A program made the translations under genes and the position numbers. From a virus, in the IMG/VR virus record IMGVR_UViG_3300022074_000082, positions 1 to 47,226 of that record: DNA of 47,226 nucleotides. One strand, written 5' to 3'. Below the pieces are notes generated by a model. That model was not told where the DNA came from, ran no database searches, and saw nothing but the letters and a program-made list of their open reading frames with translations. Positions 9,236 to 18,014 of this stretch are shown here, piece by piece. Position 1 is the stretch's first letter; every line of letters starts with the position of its first letter.

Positions 9236-11167
9236 TTATGTTGCTTCAATATCAACAACTTCACACACACCTGCAGTACAGGCTAGTTCTTTACTACCAC
9301 TAGTAGTATCTTCTTTCTCAAAGTCTTGCAACTTGCTCCAATCTATAGCAGTTGGCATAGCTTTTGTCAAGTTATTGTATGCTTCTTTATCTATATCTTG
9401 GTAAGGTGCTTGTTTATACGTATGTTCACTAAAAGGTAAAAAGGATATACCTGATACCTCATCAAAGTTATCATACACCCATGATCCTACTCTCATCCAT
9501 TCATGTTCTTTAACAGATACAGTGACTGAAGGTTTATGCTCACACCAATGTCTTTGAAACACTAGCCAATAATCTAACTGCTCTATAGCAGTCATTTCAG
9601 TTCTAGTGATAGCACCTGATGGTGACTTCATAGGAAAGCTAAACACAGTTGTGCTATCAGGTTTCATGACATCAGGTTCTGCAGGAATACCACTCTCTTT
9701 CATAAACTGTGTTAGTGGGTCTTTGTTATCTCCACGTACAGTTCTGATATAGTATGGGTTATGCCTTGCATGTATACCTGATGCACTGTCAACTAATTGA
9801 CTAACTGTACCACTTGGTTTGACACATGTTATAGCAGTTGACTGAGGTATGCCTAAATCTTTAGCAATCTTCTTGTTAGTCTCTACTGCAACCTTCTTTA
9901 GTTGCTCAAGAACACCTTCAAGATTACCACTATCAGGTGATAAGATTGGACAATCAAGTATACCTGTTAATGATACACCTAACAGTCTCTCTTCTTCAGT
10001 GTTGTCTTTCCATACTTTACGTAGATATTTAAATCTAGTCAATGTAGATTGGAATGTCCCTAATATTGTAGACAGTCTAACCTTTTCTTTCAGTGACTCT
10101 AAATCATCTGTTTCTCTGCACACAACTTCTGTTAAGTTACAAAACTGATAAGGTCTGAGGATAATCTCACTACAAGGATTGCACCCAAAGTAATAATCAG
10201 GATTACGTCTACCATTCTCTTCTACTTTCCATTTAGCAGACTGACGATTAAATATACCACGTTCACCTGACTTTGATTCATACAAAGCAGTCCACTCTCT
10301 CATAAAAGTACCCATATCAGGTCTACCTTTAAATGCTACAGAGTTATTAGCTAATGCTCTTTGACCTTCATTCTCCCACCATTGACCTGACTTAGCATGT
10401 CTCATTTGGTCATCTCCTAAGTTAGACAGAGATATTAGAGCAGAACGTCTGACACCACCCACAACTACAACTTCACCAATCTTACACATAATATCGTGGC
10501 ACTCAATAGGATATAACTTTCTACCTTTAGCACCTTGAAACTTCTGTATGCAGAACTGAAATAATTCAATTAGAGGTGCAGGTCCTGATGCTCTACCACC
10601 AAAAGTTTTTAGTCTAGCACCTGATGGTCGTACCTCTGATGTGTCCCAAGTTGGGACTTGTCCTACATATAACATAGCTATAAGTTCTCTTAATGCTTTT
10701 GCCCAACCTTGTCTGCTATCTTCTACTTTTATTATAGTAGTGCTATTCTCAAAGTGTTCATTAACAATAGGTAACTTGTCTACATTCTCACGTTCAACAG
10801 AGAAGCCAACACCTGTGCCACACATAAGTATATACATACATTCATCAAAGCTACGAGGACTATCAACAGGTATGTAACTACAGTTATAACCTGCAACATG
10901 ACACCTGTCTAATGCTATACCTGATGTCATCAATGCTCTCATGCTAGGCATGATACCCAAGGACATGATAGCATTAGATAGTTTTTCTTTTAATGCTTTA
11001 GTAATAATGTAATGATGATTATCCACTAGATGTGTTTCCATATAACTAAAATATCTGTCAACAGTCTCACCCCATGTCTCTCTTCTTTGATCGTCTTCTC
11101 TCCATCTTGCATATCTAGATAGTGCAATAAAGTTTTGATAATCTGTTGGTAAATAGTTTTGTAACAT
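9236..11167 (-). CDS. nrdJ: Adenosylcobalamin-dependent (class II) ribonucleotide reductase
   Basis: 643 aa, a typical length for the monomeric phage class II enzyme that reduces ribonucleotides to deoxyribonucleotides using coenzyme B12 and needs no oxygen or small subunit. Visible marks are the GTGVGFSVER segment (about 117-126), LKTFGGRASGP (187-196), the active-site loop N-P-C-S-E (330-334) with the radical Cys332 and Glu334, and a C-terminal Cys pair (CTAGVC, near residue 630) that would be re-reduced by a thioredoxin or glutaredoxin. The start follows AGGAGATATAA. It supplies dNTPs for the replication genes upstream. Oddity: codons 171-175 (VPTWD) form a perfect inverted copy of the 15-bp repeat found throughout the block. 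Confidence 0.95.
   Translation of the reverse strand: MLQNYLPTDYQNFIALSRYARWREDDQRRETWGETVDRYFSYMETHLVDNHHYIITKALKEKLSNAIMSLGIMPSMRALMTSGIALDRCHVAGYNCSYIPVDSPRSFDECMYILMCGTGVGFSVERENVDKLPIVNEHFENSTTIIKVEDSRQGWAKALRELIAMLYVGQVPTWDTSEVRPSGARLKTFGGRASGPAPLIELFQFCIQKFQGAKGRKLYPIECHDIMCKIGEVVVVGGVRRSALISLSNLGDDQMRHAKSGQWWENEGQRALANNSVAFKGRPDMGTFMREWTALYESKSGERGIFNRQSAKWKVEENGRRNPDYYFGCNPCSEIILRPYQFCNLTEVVCRETDDLESLKEKVRLSTILGTFQSTLTRFKYLRKVWKDNTEEERLLGVSLTGILDCPILSPDSGNLEGVLEQLKKVAVETNKKIAKDLGIPQSTAITCVKPSGTVSQLVDSASGIHARHNPYYIRTVRGDNKDPLTQFMKESGIPAEPDVMKPDSTTVFSFPMKSPSGAITRTEMTAIEQLDYWLVFQRHWCEHKPSVTVSVKEHEWMRVGSWVYDNFDEVSGISFLPFSEHTYKQAPYQDIDKEAYNNLTKAMPTAIDWSKLQDFEKEDTTSGSKELACTAGVCEVVDIEAT
10643..10657 (+). 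repeat. Inverted copy of the 15-bp repeat in the reductase gene
   Basis: GTCCCAAGTTGGGAC on the plus strand, i.e. the reverse complement of the other 13 copies. Read by the reductase as VPTWD (codons 171-175), in a segment that is conserved in the family in any case. Confidence 0.9.
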
Positions 11168-11320
11168 TTATATCTCCTCGCTAACTGTTCTCATGCTCTT
11201 TATCTTTAGTCCTGATAAGTCATGTATGTAATCATGCATATGATCTTGTATCTCTTGGTCAACCCTACCATCTGCAGGTACTTGATACTCTTCAGGGTCA
11301 ACCTCTATTGTTATCATCAT
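11168..11320 (-). CDS. Small hypothetical protein upstream of reductase
   Basis: 50 aa from ATG 11320. This start was chosen because it lies one base after the stop of the DUF3310 gene and begins the beta-like MMITIEVDPEEY segment; starts at 11338 or 11350 are possible. The stop abuts the reductase start. The Asp/Glu/His-rich middle (EIQDHMHDYIHDLSG) is followed by LKIKSMR. Function unknown. Confidence 0.6.
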   Translation of the reverse strand: MMITIEVDPEEYQVPADGRVDQEIQDHMHDYIHDLSGLKIKSMRTVSEEI

Positions 11321-11321
11321 T

Positions 11322-11615
11322 TTAACTCTTATCTTCATCTTCAACAACATTAATTAATTCATTGAGATACCATTGTGCTTTCTTTAAATCTTCTGCACCA
11401 TTCTTGTACCTGTATCTCCAAAGGTACTTCATAATATTACCTTGTAGATAATACTCAAATCCTGTATCAGTCATAGCTTTAATGGCATCTATGGTTTCTA
11501 TACCTGCTTTATTATAATGTGGTGGATGATTAACCATATCCATAGTTTGTTTATGATCCGATTGTTCTTGTGCCTGTTTTGCTTTCATTCTCATGTACTC
11601 CATATGTCTTAACAT
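11322..11615 (-). CDS. DUF3310 family protein
   Basis: 97 aa. The family signature is clear: VNHPPHYN (about residues 28-35), then IETIDAIKAM, followed by GNIMKYLWRYRYKNGAEDLKKA and a helical end. DUF3310 proteins are common small phage proteins near nucleotide metabolism genes, sometimes annotated as putative nucleotide kinases without strong proof. Here it lies two genes from the class II reductase. The start overlaps the previous gene. A TTGACA-like box at about 11.68 kb lies upstream, but its -10 is weak. Confidence 0.85.
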   Translation of the reverse strand: MLRHMEYMRMKAKQAQEQSDHKQTMDMVNHPPHYNKAGIETIDAIKAMTDTGFEYYLQGNIMKYLWRYRYKNGAEDLKKAQWYLNELINVVEDEDKS

Positions 11616-11953
11616 TTGTTATCCGTACTACGGACTATTTCTCGTTTAAAATTAACTTTTATCACGTTTTCATCTATACTGTCAATAGGCAGTGGTGTAT
11701 TGATCTCTTCATTTTCAGGTGTGTTTAAAAAGTTATATATAACATCTTTAATAGTGTGGTTCTCTTCCATCATAGTTATACTTGCACATGTCATTTGGCA
11801 CAACTGCTCTAAAGCATAAAAACTATCGTCATCTATATTGGACTTTCTAACTTGTATAGCTAATTGATATCTACCATCCCAATGACCTTTATCATCAATG
11901 CTAGGTATTATCTCTACAAAAAAATGGTTGCCTTTGTTATCATAATGTTTCAT
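11609..11953 (-). CDS. Hypothetical protein between endonuclease I and DUF3310
   Basis: 114 aa with a good ribosome site (GGAGATAATAATG). The N-terminal half looks like a small alpha/beta fold (FFVEIIPSIDDKGHWDGRYQLAIQVRKS within about 60 residues) and the C-terminus is charged. It has two Cys residues in the middle (QLCQMTCAS). No family recognised. It is part of the continuous leftward operon. Confidence 0.6.
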   Translation of the reverse strand: MKHYDNKGNHFFVEIIPSIDDKGHWDGRYQLAIQVRKSNIDDDSFYALEQLCQMTCASITMMEENHTIKDVIYNFLNTPENEEINTPLPIDSIDENVIKVNFKREIVRSTDNKC

Positions 11954-11955
11954 TA

Positions 11956-12444
11956 TTATCTCCTTACTTTTTTGCCAACAAACTTTATGAATGTTGGATG
12001 TTTGTTTTTTCCTTTTTCTTTAAGCCAATCTTCAGGTATTATTCTGTCGTAATATCTAAAATTATATTTAATACACCATTGACTATAAGAAGTTTTAGAA
12101 CCTTTATATAACTTAACTCTACTATTTGTAAACACAAATCTAATATCTAACTTGGGGTGTTGTTTTTTTATAGCTAAATGTTTTCTTCTATCTACTGCTA
12201 AAAATCTACCCTTTGTTTCTATTATTATACCATTCTTTAGTATGAAGTCAGGGGTATAGGTGCGATATGCTAAATCTTCCCATTCAATCTTGATAGACTC
12301 GTACTGATAATCATACCTAATCGTATCAAGAGCCATAGAAATCTTATGTTCTAAACCACTCCTATACCCATACTTTATGGCTTCTCTACGTACCTTGTGA
12401 GGGGACACTAGAGAAAGGTTCTCCATCCTGTAAATGGATTCCAT
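11956..12444 (-). CDS. T7-type endonuclease I (Holliday junction resolvase)
   Basis: 162 aa. The PD-(D/E)xK core matches phage endonuclease I: RSGLEHKI with Glu32, TPDF with Asp66, and IIETKGR with Glu76 and Lys78. These correspond in order and spacing to Glu20, Asp55, Glu65 and Lys67 of the T7 enzyme. It cleaves branched DNA, resolving recombination and replication intermediates before packaging and contributing to host DNA breakdown. It lies beside the RecB-like nuclease and the putative ssDNA-binding protein, as in T7-like replication modules. Alternative start at 12426; neither start has a strong ribosome site. Confidence 0.9.
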   Translation of the reverse strand: MESIYRMENLSLVSPHKVRREAIKYGYRSGLEHKISMALDTIRYDYQYESIKIEWEDLAYRTYTPDFILKNGIIIETKGRFLAVDRRKHLAIKKQHPKLDIRFVFTNSRVKLYKGSKTSYSQWCIKYNFRYYDRIIPEDWLKEKGKNKHPTFIKFVGKKVRR

Positions 12445-12647
12445 TCAGAGTAAGACGAGTTAGTATTGTAGTTATAACCCAATGCTTTTAACTCTTCTTT
12501 CACTGCTTCGTCTGCCATCTTCTTCGCTTCCATAGCTTCTTTTAAACCTTTCGTTTTCATTTCACGATAGGCTTTCTTAGCTTCTGCTAATTCTTTTTCC
12601 ATGTTTTCAATATTAGCTTTTAGCTCATCTATGTTTTTATTTGACAT
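12408..12647 (-). CDS. Small coiled-coil protein
   Basis: 79 aa from the ATG at 12647, which has GGAG nine bases upstream and overlaps the previous stop as TAATG. Residues 1-55 form a strongly predicted coiled coil of Glu/Lys/Ala heptads. The C-terminus is Asn/Ser/Tyr- and Trp-rich. No family recognised; it is possibly an adaptor for the neighbouring recombination proteins (inference). Confidence 0.65.
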   Translation of the reverse strand: MSNKNIDELKANIENMEKELAEAKKAYREMKTKGLKEAMEAKKMADEAVKEELKALGYNYNTNSSYSEWNPFTGWRTFL

Positions 12648-13402
12648 TACTTTATACTCCATATCTTTTTTGCTTCTTCTTTCATCTTACCATACCACAT
12701 CCATGAGTCAAGGTTAGGATAAACAAAAGAAGCTAACTCATGCTTATCATCACTGATAGACAAAAACTTCTGTATACTGTAAGCAACCTTTTCAAGTTGC
12801 TTTTTATAAGAAGTCAAACTTTTAAGTGGGAACTTCTTATGCTCTTTAGGTGTTGCAAAAAATAAGTCCACACTATTCTTGGGATATGCCATAGAATAAA
12901 ATGCCATCTGTCTTTTCTGTGCTTCTGTTGGTTGTGATGGCATCCTAGTTGTAGTCTTTAAGTCTACTATTTTATCTTTGAATCTAAAGTCTATATATCC
13001 CATAATAGGCACAGGTAAGTCTTCTATTTGTACCTCAACCTTTTCTTGATAGTCTTCTAATCCTTCATAGTCAAAGTAAGTATCTATTACATTGCCAAAG
13101 TTTTTTAACAAACTTCTTTCTTTGTCTGTCTTTTTATCTCCTAAGTCAATCATAGATTCAGTACACAATGTCATGAACTTCATATCTAACATGTTATAGT
13201 CAAACTTACCTTCTTTATATTTATTAGCAAGTACATACTCTGATGCAATACCTCGTACTGCACCTGCACCACTAGATGATTTTACCTTAAACAAATACCT
13301 AGCAACCCACATAGGTGGGTCACTTATATATGTATTTATACTACTAGGCGAAAGGTAATTAATGCCATGTGCTTTGAAAGCATTGTTACTTAGCATTTTC
13401 AT
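12647..13402 (-). CDS. PD-(D/E)xK exonuclease, RecB/Cas4-like
   Basis: 251 aa. LSPSSINTYI near residue 17, followed by a region with GIASEYVLANKY, is typical of the N-terminal part of RecB-family nucleases. The catalytic strand pair GYIDFRFKDKIVDLKTT (about 134-150) supplies Asp and D-L-K, followed by a Gln-rich helix (QKRQMAFYSMAY) as in this superfamily. It probably works as the phage exonuclease in recombination or host DNA degradation, in the place held by gp6 in T7. Start overlaps the previous gene; ATG 13396 is an alternative. Confidence 0.85.
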   Translation of the reverse strand: MKMLSNNAFKAHGINYLSPSSINTYISDPPMWVARYLFKVKSSSGAGAVRGIASEYVLANKYKEGKFDYNMLDMKFMTLCTESMIDLGDKKTDKERSLLKNFGNVIDTYFDYEGLEDYQEKVEVQIEDLPVPIMGYIDFRFKDKIVDLKTTTRMPSQPTEAQKRQMAFYSMAYPKNSVDLFFATPKEHKKFPLKSLTSYKKQLEKVAYSIQKFLSISDDKHELASFVYPNLDSWMWYGKMKEEAKKIWSIK

Positions 13403-14318
13403 CTAACTCTACATCAATAAAGTCCTCTACAGTTTCCATATCTTCTTCTGATATATCATCCTGCTTCTGTGAAACTCTATCATCCCATTTAGATATGATA
13501 CTATCGTTGTATGCTTTAACAAAGTCAAGGAAATCACCAAACACTTTATGATCTGCATCTGTTATCTCTACCTTGTTAGATGTGTCTAGTTGAACTATTG
13601 GTGTATAAAAGCTACCACCATTATTTAGTTTATTCTCCTTAGTACCATCTAACTTAATGACATGTTGCAGAGGAAGTGCTTCCATCTTAGCAAACTTAGA
13701 GAACACATCTCCTATAGATTTATAGGCATCTCTGTTGTCTATCTCCCATATTACAGGAAACTCAGGCACATCTTGTATCTCATCCCCATCAAGACCTTTA
13801 ACAGGATCAATCATTTTAACAAGACCAAAAACTGCTCTGTTTCTCTTTATCTCTTTGATTAACCTTTTAGTCTCTTCAGGTAATGCCTGAAAGTCTTTTA
13901 CATACCCTGTTGGCTTACCACAGTTAAATGTACCATCGTCATCCTTTAAATCTATGTTTAAAGTATCTGACATTATAGTCTTGATGTATGTACCCTGCTT
14001 TTCTCCTTCTTTAGCATTATGATTCTTTCTATACTTCTTATATAAGAATCTCTGCAAAAAAGGTCTGAACTCAACCTTCTCTGAAAAATAAAAAACACTA
14101 GGCTCTTTACTGCGATCTTCTAATCTGTAAAAGCCACCTTCAACAACTTCCATCTTAACAGATTTACCTTTGGACTCACCCATACCCATTGTAGGATTGT
14201 GCCATATTCTAAACCTATTTAAGACATTAGTCTTCTTCTCACCACTACTTGTAGGCAGTCCCATTGCCTTTGCCATAGTAGCATAATTATCTGTATTTAT
14301 TGTAACTAAATCTGTCAT
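13386..14318 (-). CDS. Putative single-stranded DNA-binding protein
   Basis: 310 aa. I recognise no exact family, but three features point to an ssDNA-binding protein. It lies between DNA polymerase and exonuclease, as T7 gp2.5 lies among replication genes. It has a beta-rich middle (VEGGFYRLEDR; VFYFSEKVEFRPFLQRFLY). It ends in a long acidic tail (about residues 288-307, rich in D/E), typical of proteins that recruit partners by their C-terminus. It has its own near-consensus promoter at 14349-14377 and a strong AAAGGAG ribosome site, consistent with a protein needed in large amounts. Confidence 0.6.
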   Translation of the reverse strand: MTDLVTINTDNYATMAKAMGLPTSSGEKKTNVLNRFRIWHNPTMGMGESKGKSVKMEVVEGGFYRLEDRSKEPSVFYFSEKVEFRPFLQRFLYKKYRKNHNAKEGEKQGTYIKTIMSDTLNIDLKDDDGTFNCGKPTGYVKDFQALPEETKRLIKEIKRNRAVFGLVKMIDPVKGLDGDEIQDVPEFPVIWEIDNRDAYKSIGDVFSKFAKMEALPLQHVIKLDGTKENKLNNGGSFYTPIVQLDTSNKVEITDADHKVFGDFLDFVKAYNDSIISKWDDRVSQKQDDISEEDMETVEDFIDVELDENAK

Positions 14319-14348
14319 TTTAAATTTACTCCTTTCAAAAGAATCATA

Positions 14349-14377
14349 GTTATATCACGATACATCTTTAGTGTCAA
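14349..14377 (-). promoter_or_regulatory. Sigma-70-type promoter before the putative SSB gene
   Basis: On the minus strand, TTGACA (14377-14372), a 17-bp spacer and TATAAC (14354-14349). The expected start is near 14342, about 24 nt before the start codon at 14318. The -35 box lies within the last codons of the polymerase gene. Confidence 0.65.
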
Positions 14378-16367
14378 GCCAATTACTTCCCATCTTTGCT
14401 TCAAGTAAAAGGGGTACATTAAAATCTATACCAAACTCTAAATTAATTATATTATTCAATGACTTATTGGTGTCACGTATAACATCTAAAACTGTATTTT
14501 GCTCATCAGGATGAACATCAATTACAATAGAATCATGTACTGTATTTACCACACATGACCTATGCTTGTCAAGCTCCTTTGCAATATGCATCAGTATCAC
14601 AGGAACTATATCTGCAGTTGCAAAACTCTGCACAGGATAGTTCTTTATCTGTGTAAAGTATGACACTGAGCCATTTCTTCTCCTCTCCACTTCAGGGAAT
14701 GAAAACTGTCTGCCTGATGGTGTAGTTATCATACCTGTATTCAGAGCTTCTTTAGCCAATTTGGTGTGCCAAAATGAGACTCCTTTGTATTTTTGTGTGA
14801 AGTGTTTATAATATGTAGCTTGAGCAGGTGTCCTGCCAAATCCTGTTGCTCCGTACAAGGGTGCAAACGTATGTGCTTTTGCCTCTTGGCGAGAAGTCTT
14901 TTCCCCTGCATCACTAATAACACTAGCAGTATAGCTATGCACATCAAATCCATCATCTATCTCCTTCATTGCTATTTTATCTTGCGACAAGTAAGCTGCA
15001 GTTCTAAACTCTAACTGTGCAAAGTCTGCTTCTAAAATCTTGCCATTATCCCAACGTGAAACAAATACCTTCTTAACAGGGAACGTGCCACCTCTAGGCA
15101 TGTTCTGCATGTTTGGGTCTGCTCCACTAAATCTACCTGTAGATGTTCTATGTTGTAGTAATCTAACATGAAGCATCCCATCAGGTTTAACGTATGCATT
15201 TATACCTTCAACAAAAGAAGATAAGTAAGTATCTAATGCAGACAGTCTTTGCAAATCAGTTAAGAAGTTTACTGCATCTTGCATTTTGTTTCTCTTAGCT
15301 ACAGTTGCTAACGTATCTAAGTAAGTTTTATTAATAGTAAATCCATTAGCACTAACCCATTTAGAAGATGGTGCAGAGAACTTTAATCCTGCTATCTGTT
15401 TGGTTGGTATAAAGTTATACCCCAATGCATCGCAACTAACACACCTACTAGGATTGGCATAAGGTTTACCATCTTTCTTTATCTTTCTAATAAAACCTTC
15501 TCCAAAGCACTCTCTACATTTAACTGCATTTGTTTTGTATATTAATGTTGAATTACTTTTTACTGTATCTTTGTAACTACTATCATCCATATATTTAGAG
15601 AAGCTATTCGCCCACATAGCTTTGTCTTTAGGTTTTCTACTATATATAACCCAAGACATTTGTTCAGGACTATTTAAATTAATAGGTGTGTCACCCATAA
15701 GGTATTGTACTTGTTGCTTCAGTCTTTTCTCTACATCATGCTTTTCTTTCTCAAACTCTGTCCTAACTTGATCTAGTGCTTCCTTGTCTACCTTGAAACC
15801 ATTTTTATATATCTTGGCGAGTGTAACACAAACTTTGTTAGTCAACATAACAGAATTAAGTAAACTGCCATACTCTTCTGTATTTAGTTTCTTATATATA
15901 GTATCTGCTAATTGTTGAGTTGCATGTAAGTCTGCAGACAAATAGTATGATAACTCTTCTGCAGGTATTTGATCTGTATTGTAACCTTTAGCAAAGTAAT
16001 CTTTTAATGTGTCTTCTTTCTTAGTATCTAGGTCGTAACGTATTGCACAGTCTTTCAAGTGCAAAGGTTCTTTGATGCCTCGTTGCAAAATGTATTCTCC
16101 AAGCATGGTATCAAAGACAGGACCATCATACTTGAAGCCACACTCCCATATCCACATTAAGTCATATGCTATGTTATGTCCTATAAGTATAGTAGCTTGG
16201 TCAAGCAACTCCTGCACACCATCAAACTTGTCTCTAAACAGATATTCTTTACCTTGATCTGTCAAGCAACCAACCATAACTAATCTATTGTTAGGTTCAA
16301 ATGGGTCAAGATGTAGTTTGCCATCTCTCTTTGTTGTTGTATTTTCTACGTCAAGTGTTAGTTTCAT
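14355..16367 (-). CDS. polA: Family A DNA polymerase with DnaJ-type zinc finger insertion
   Basis: 670 aa. Exonuclease domain: LDVEN (Asp6, Glu8), GHNIAYDL (Asp69) and YYLSADLHAT (Asp146), so 3'-5' proofreading residues are present. Residues about 284-316 hold CRECFGEG and CVSCDALG, two CxxCxGxG-like knuckles of a DnaJ central domain, inserted before the polymerase domain. This architecture is known from phage HMO-2011. Polymerase motifs: A, DFAQLEFR (Asp448); B, RQEAKAHTFAPLYG (Arg493, Lys497, Phe501, Tyr505); C, VHDS (Asp612, with Ser in place of the usual Glu). Phe501 aligns with E. coli Phe762. It replicates the phage genome with the downstream helicase and primase. Confidence 0.97.
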   Translation of the reverse strand: MKLTLDVENTTTKRDGKLHLDPFEPNNRLVMVGCLTDQGKEYLFRDKFDGVQELLDQATILIGHNIAYDLMWIWECGFKYDGPVFDTMLGEYILQRGIKEPLHLKDCAIRYDLDTKKEDTLKDYFAKGYNTDQIPAEELSYYLSADLHATQQLADTIYKKLNTEEYGSLLNSVMLTNKVCVTLAKIYKNGFKVDKEALDQVRTEFEKEKHDVEKRLKQQVQYLMGDTPINLNSPEQMSWVIYSRKPKDKAMWANSFSKYMDDSSYKDTVKSNSTLIYKTNAVKCRECFGEGFIRKIKKDGKPYANPSRCVSCDALGYNFIPTKQIAGLKFSAPSSKWVSANGFTINKTYLDTLATVAKRNKMQDAVNFLTDLQRLSALDTYLSSFVEGINAYVKPDGMLHVRLLQHRTSTGRFSGADPNMQNMPRGGTFPVKKVFVSRWDNGKILEADFAQLEFRTAAYLSQDKIAMKEIDDGFDVHSYTASVISDAGEKTSRQEAKAHTFAPLYGATGFGRTPAQATYYKHFTQKYKGVSFWHTKLAKEALNTGMITTPSGRQFSFPEVERRRNGSVSYFTQIKNYPVQSFATADIVPVILMHIAKELDKHRSCVVNTVHDSIVIDVHPDEQNTVLDVIRDTNKSLNNIINLEFGIDFNVPLLLEAKMGSNWLDTKDVS

Positions 16368-16794
16368 TTATTCTTTCCTTATGTTTTTTTAAATATATAA
16401 CTGCTCTTTCTATGATTGTCAAGTTATCAGAGAAGCCACCCAAACCTGTATTGCATTTGTGACATACCCAACCTCTAAATGTGTTGGTATCGTGGCAATG
16501 ATCTAGCACCCAATTCTGTAATCTAGTCTGACCATGTTTACCTAACTCTTCTAATGTTCTATCACATATAGCACATGAATAATCTTTATCAGGATAGGCA
16601 TTCTCTTTACGTAACTTATTTAATATCTCCTTGTGTCCCTTCCTACATGATCTACAGGTTCGCTTTATCTCACCTGCTTTCATGACAGAGTAATGGGTTA
16701 TAGGTTGTCGTATACCACACTTAATACAGACAACACCATCAACGATTGGGTTCTCTTTCTGTGGTAACTCTTTAAATAAAGTAAATTGTGTCAT
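16351..16794 (-). CDS. Recombination endonuclease VII-like HNH nuclease
   Basis: 147 aa. The endonuclease VII fold is seen in the C-terminal half: CAICDR, then VLDHCHDT with the catalytic Asp-His pair, RGWVCHKCNTGLGGF, and a terminal helix. The two CxxC pairs bind structural zinc. A further CxxC pair in the N-terminal 55 residues (VVCIKCG and CRSC) suggests an additional zinc ribbon. The enzyme would resolve branched DNA or nick DNA. The phage therefore carries two potential resolvases (this and endonuclease I). The gene overlaps helicase and polymerase ends. Confidence 0.9.
   Translation of the reverse strand: MTQFTLFKELPQKENPIVDGVVCIKCGIRQPITHYSVMKAGEIKRTCRSCRKGHKEILNKLRKENAYPDKDYSCAICDRTLEELGKHGQTRLQNWVLDHCHDTNTFRGWVCHKCNTGLGGFSDNLTIIERAVIYLKKHKERINETNT
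16394..16422 (-). promoter_or_regulatory. Probable sigma-70 promoter before DNA polymerase gene
   Basis: On the minus strand, TTGACA (16422-16417), a 17-bp spacer and TATATA (16399-16394). It lies in the 3' end of the endonuclease VII gene, with the predicted start about 20 nt before the polymerase ATG at 16367. The -35 is perfect; the -10 is partial. Confidence 0.5.
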
Positions 16795-18014
16795 ACCTCG
16801 TATCTACCTATCTTGTAATTCAAATTACAATGGACAACACCATGCCATCCTGTAAGTTTATTCTTTACCACATTAAGATGTCTTTGTAAATCTTCTTCTG
16901 TTTCTTCTTGTCGTGGTGGATTCTTGGCAATCAATATCATCAAGTCTGCTTCTGCTGCCTTACCTGTACGACTACCTTCCATCATACTCTGATTAAGCAA
17001 CACCTTACCTTCTGCATCTGCAGATAGTTGCGACATGTAAAAGACTGCACACTTATGTTCTTTGGCAATCATACGAGCATGAACTGCATTGGCTTTGAGT
17101 GCTTCATCTGTACGTGCAAAGCCACCTGTCCTTGCGAACTTATCTCCCATGTCAAGTACAACGATATCAGGTTGATATGTTTTACATACACTCTCCACCC
17201 AAGACATATCACGACCTGTGGCATCTTTAATCTTGATGTTATCTTTGACAGGTGCATACAAGTCACGTGCTTTACTTGGATTCTGCTTTATCTCTCGCAT
17301 AGTCATGCCTGTTGATGCAGTAAGATATCTAGCACCAACTCTGTGACTACCCTCTTCATTACACAAGATGATGCAACTTGCACCTTGTCGTGCCAAGCCA
17401 TCAGGACCTGCTATAATACTAGAGTGAAAGCTAGTCTTACCTGTATTAGGTCTAGCACCTATCTCTATGAGATGTCCTGCATTGATGCCTTCTACCTGTC
17501 TTGTTAAACTAGGCACGTTAAACGACCAACGTGCTTCCAAATCATTCTTAGCTAATAGTGTATCAATCTCCATATCATCCCACTCCACGTTAAGGTTAGG
17601 TGTAAAATCATCTCCGTATATCTCTAGTATGTTACGTATAGGTTCTAGTGACGAGTGTGAGCCATTAACGTAATCAAAGCCTATGTTAGCAATGTCCTCG
17701 CCAACGACTTGTTGAAATAACTTTGACAATACTTCTTGTGCAACATCTTCTCCCATAGGTTGCTCACTCTTTATCTGTCTAAACAAATGTGAGTATGCTT
17801 GTTTCTGTGCAGTTGTGAGAGTCGGATTGCTTGACATAAACAATGCCTCTATCTCATCAGGTGTAACAGTTCTTTCATACCTGCTCATGGCTTTGTCAAT
17901 AGACTGCTTAACCTTCCTAGCATCCTTACTGAATAATCTATCAGGACACTTTGCTCCACGATGAGCATCATAGAATGATTTATCCATCAAACTTCTTACT
18001 AGTGCTAATTCCAT
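16791..18014 (-). CDS. DnaB/gp4-like replicative helicase
   Basis: 407 aa. A helical N-terminal domain (about 1-165) is followed by a RecA-like core. Walker A is GARPNTGKTS (186-195), Walker B is in PDIVVLDMGD, and the downstream FYMSQLS segment matches the sensor or arginine-finger region of hexameric helicases. It unwinds DNA ahead of the phage polymerase. In T7 the primase and helicase are one protein; here the primase is a separate gene just upstream whose end overlaps this start by 10 bp, so they are coupled. Confidence 0.93.
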   Translation of the reverse strand: MELALVRSLMDKSFYDAHRGAKCPDRLFSKDARKVKQSIDKAMSRYERTVTPDEIEALFMSSNPTLTTAQKQAYSHLFRQIKSEQPMGEDVAQEVLSKLFQQVVGEDIANIGFDYVNGSHSSLEPIRNILEIYGDDFTPNLNVEWDDMEIDTLLAKNDLEARWSFNVPSLTRQVEGINAGHLIEIGARPNTGKTSFHSSIIAGPDGLARQGASCIILCNEEGSHRVGARYLTASTGMTMREIKQNPSKARDLYAPVKDNIKIKDATGRDMSWVESVCKTYQPDIVVLDMGDKFARTGGFARTDEALKANAVHARMIAKEHKCAVFYMSQLSADAEGKVLLNQSMMEGSRTGKAAEADLMILIAKNPPRQEETEEDLQRHLNVVKNKLTGWHGVVHCNLNYKIGRYEV

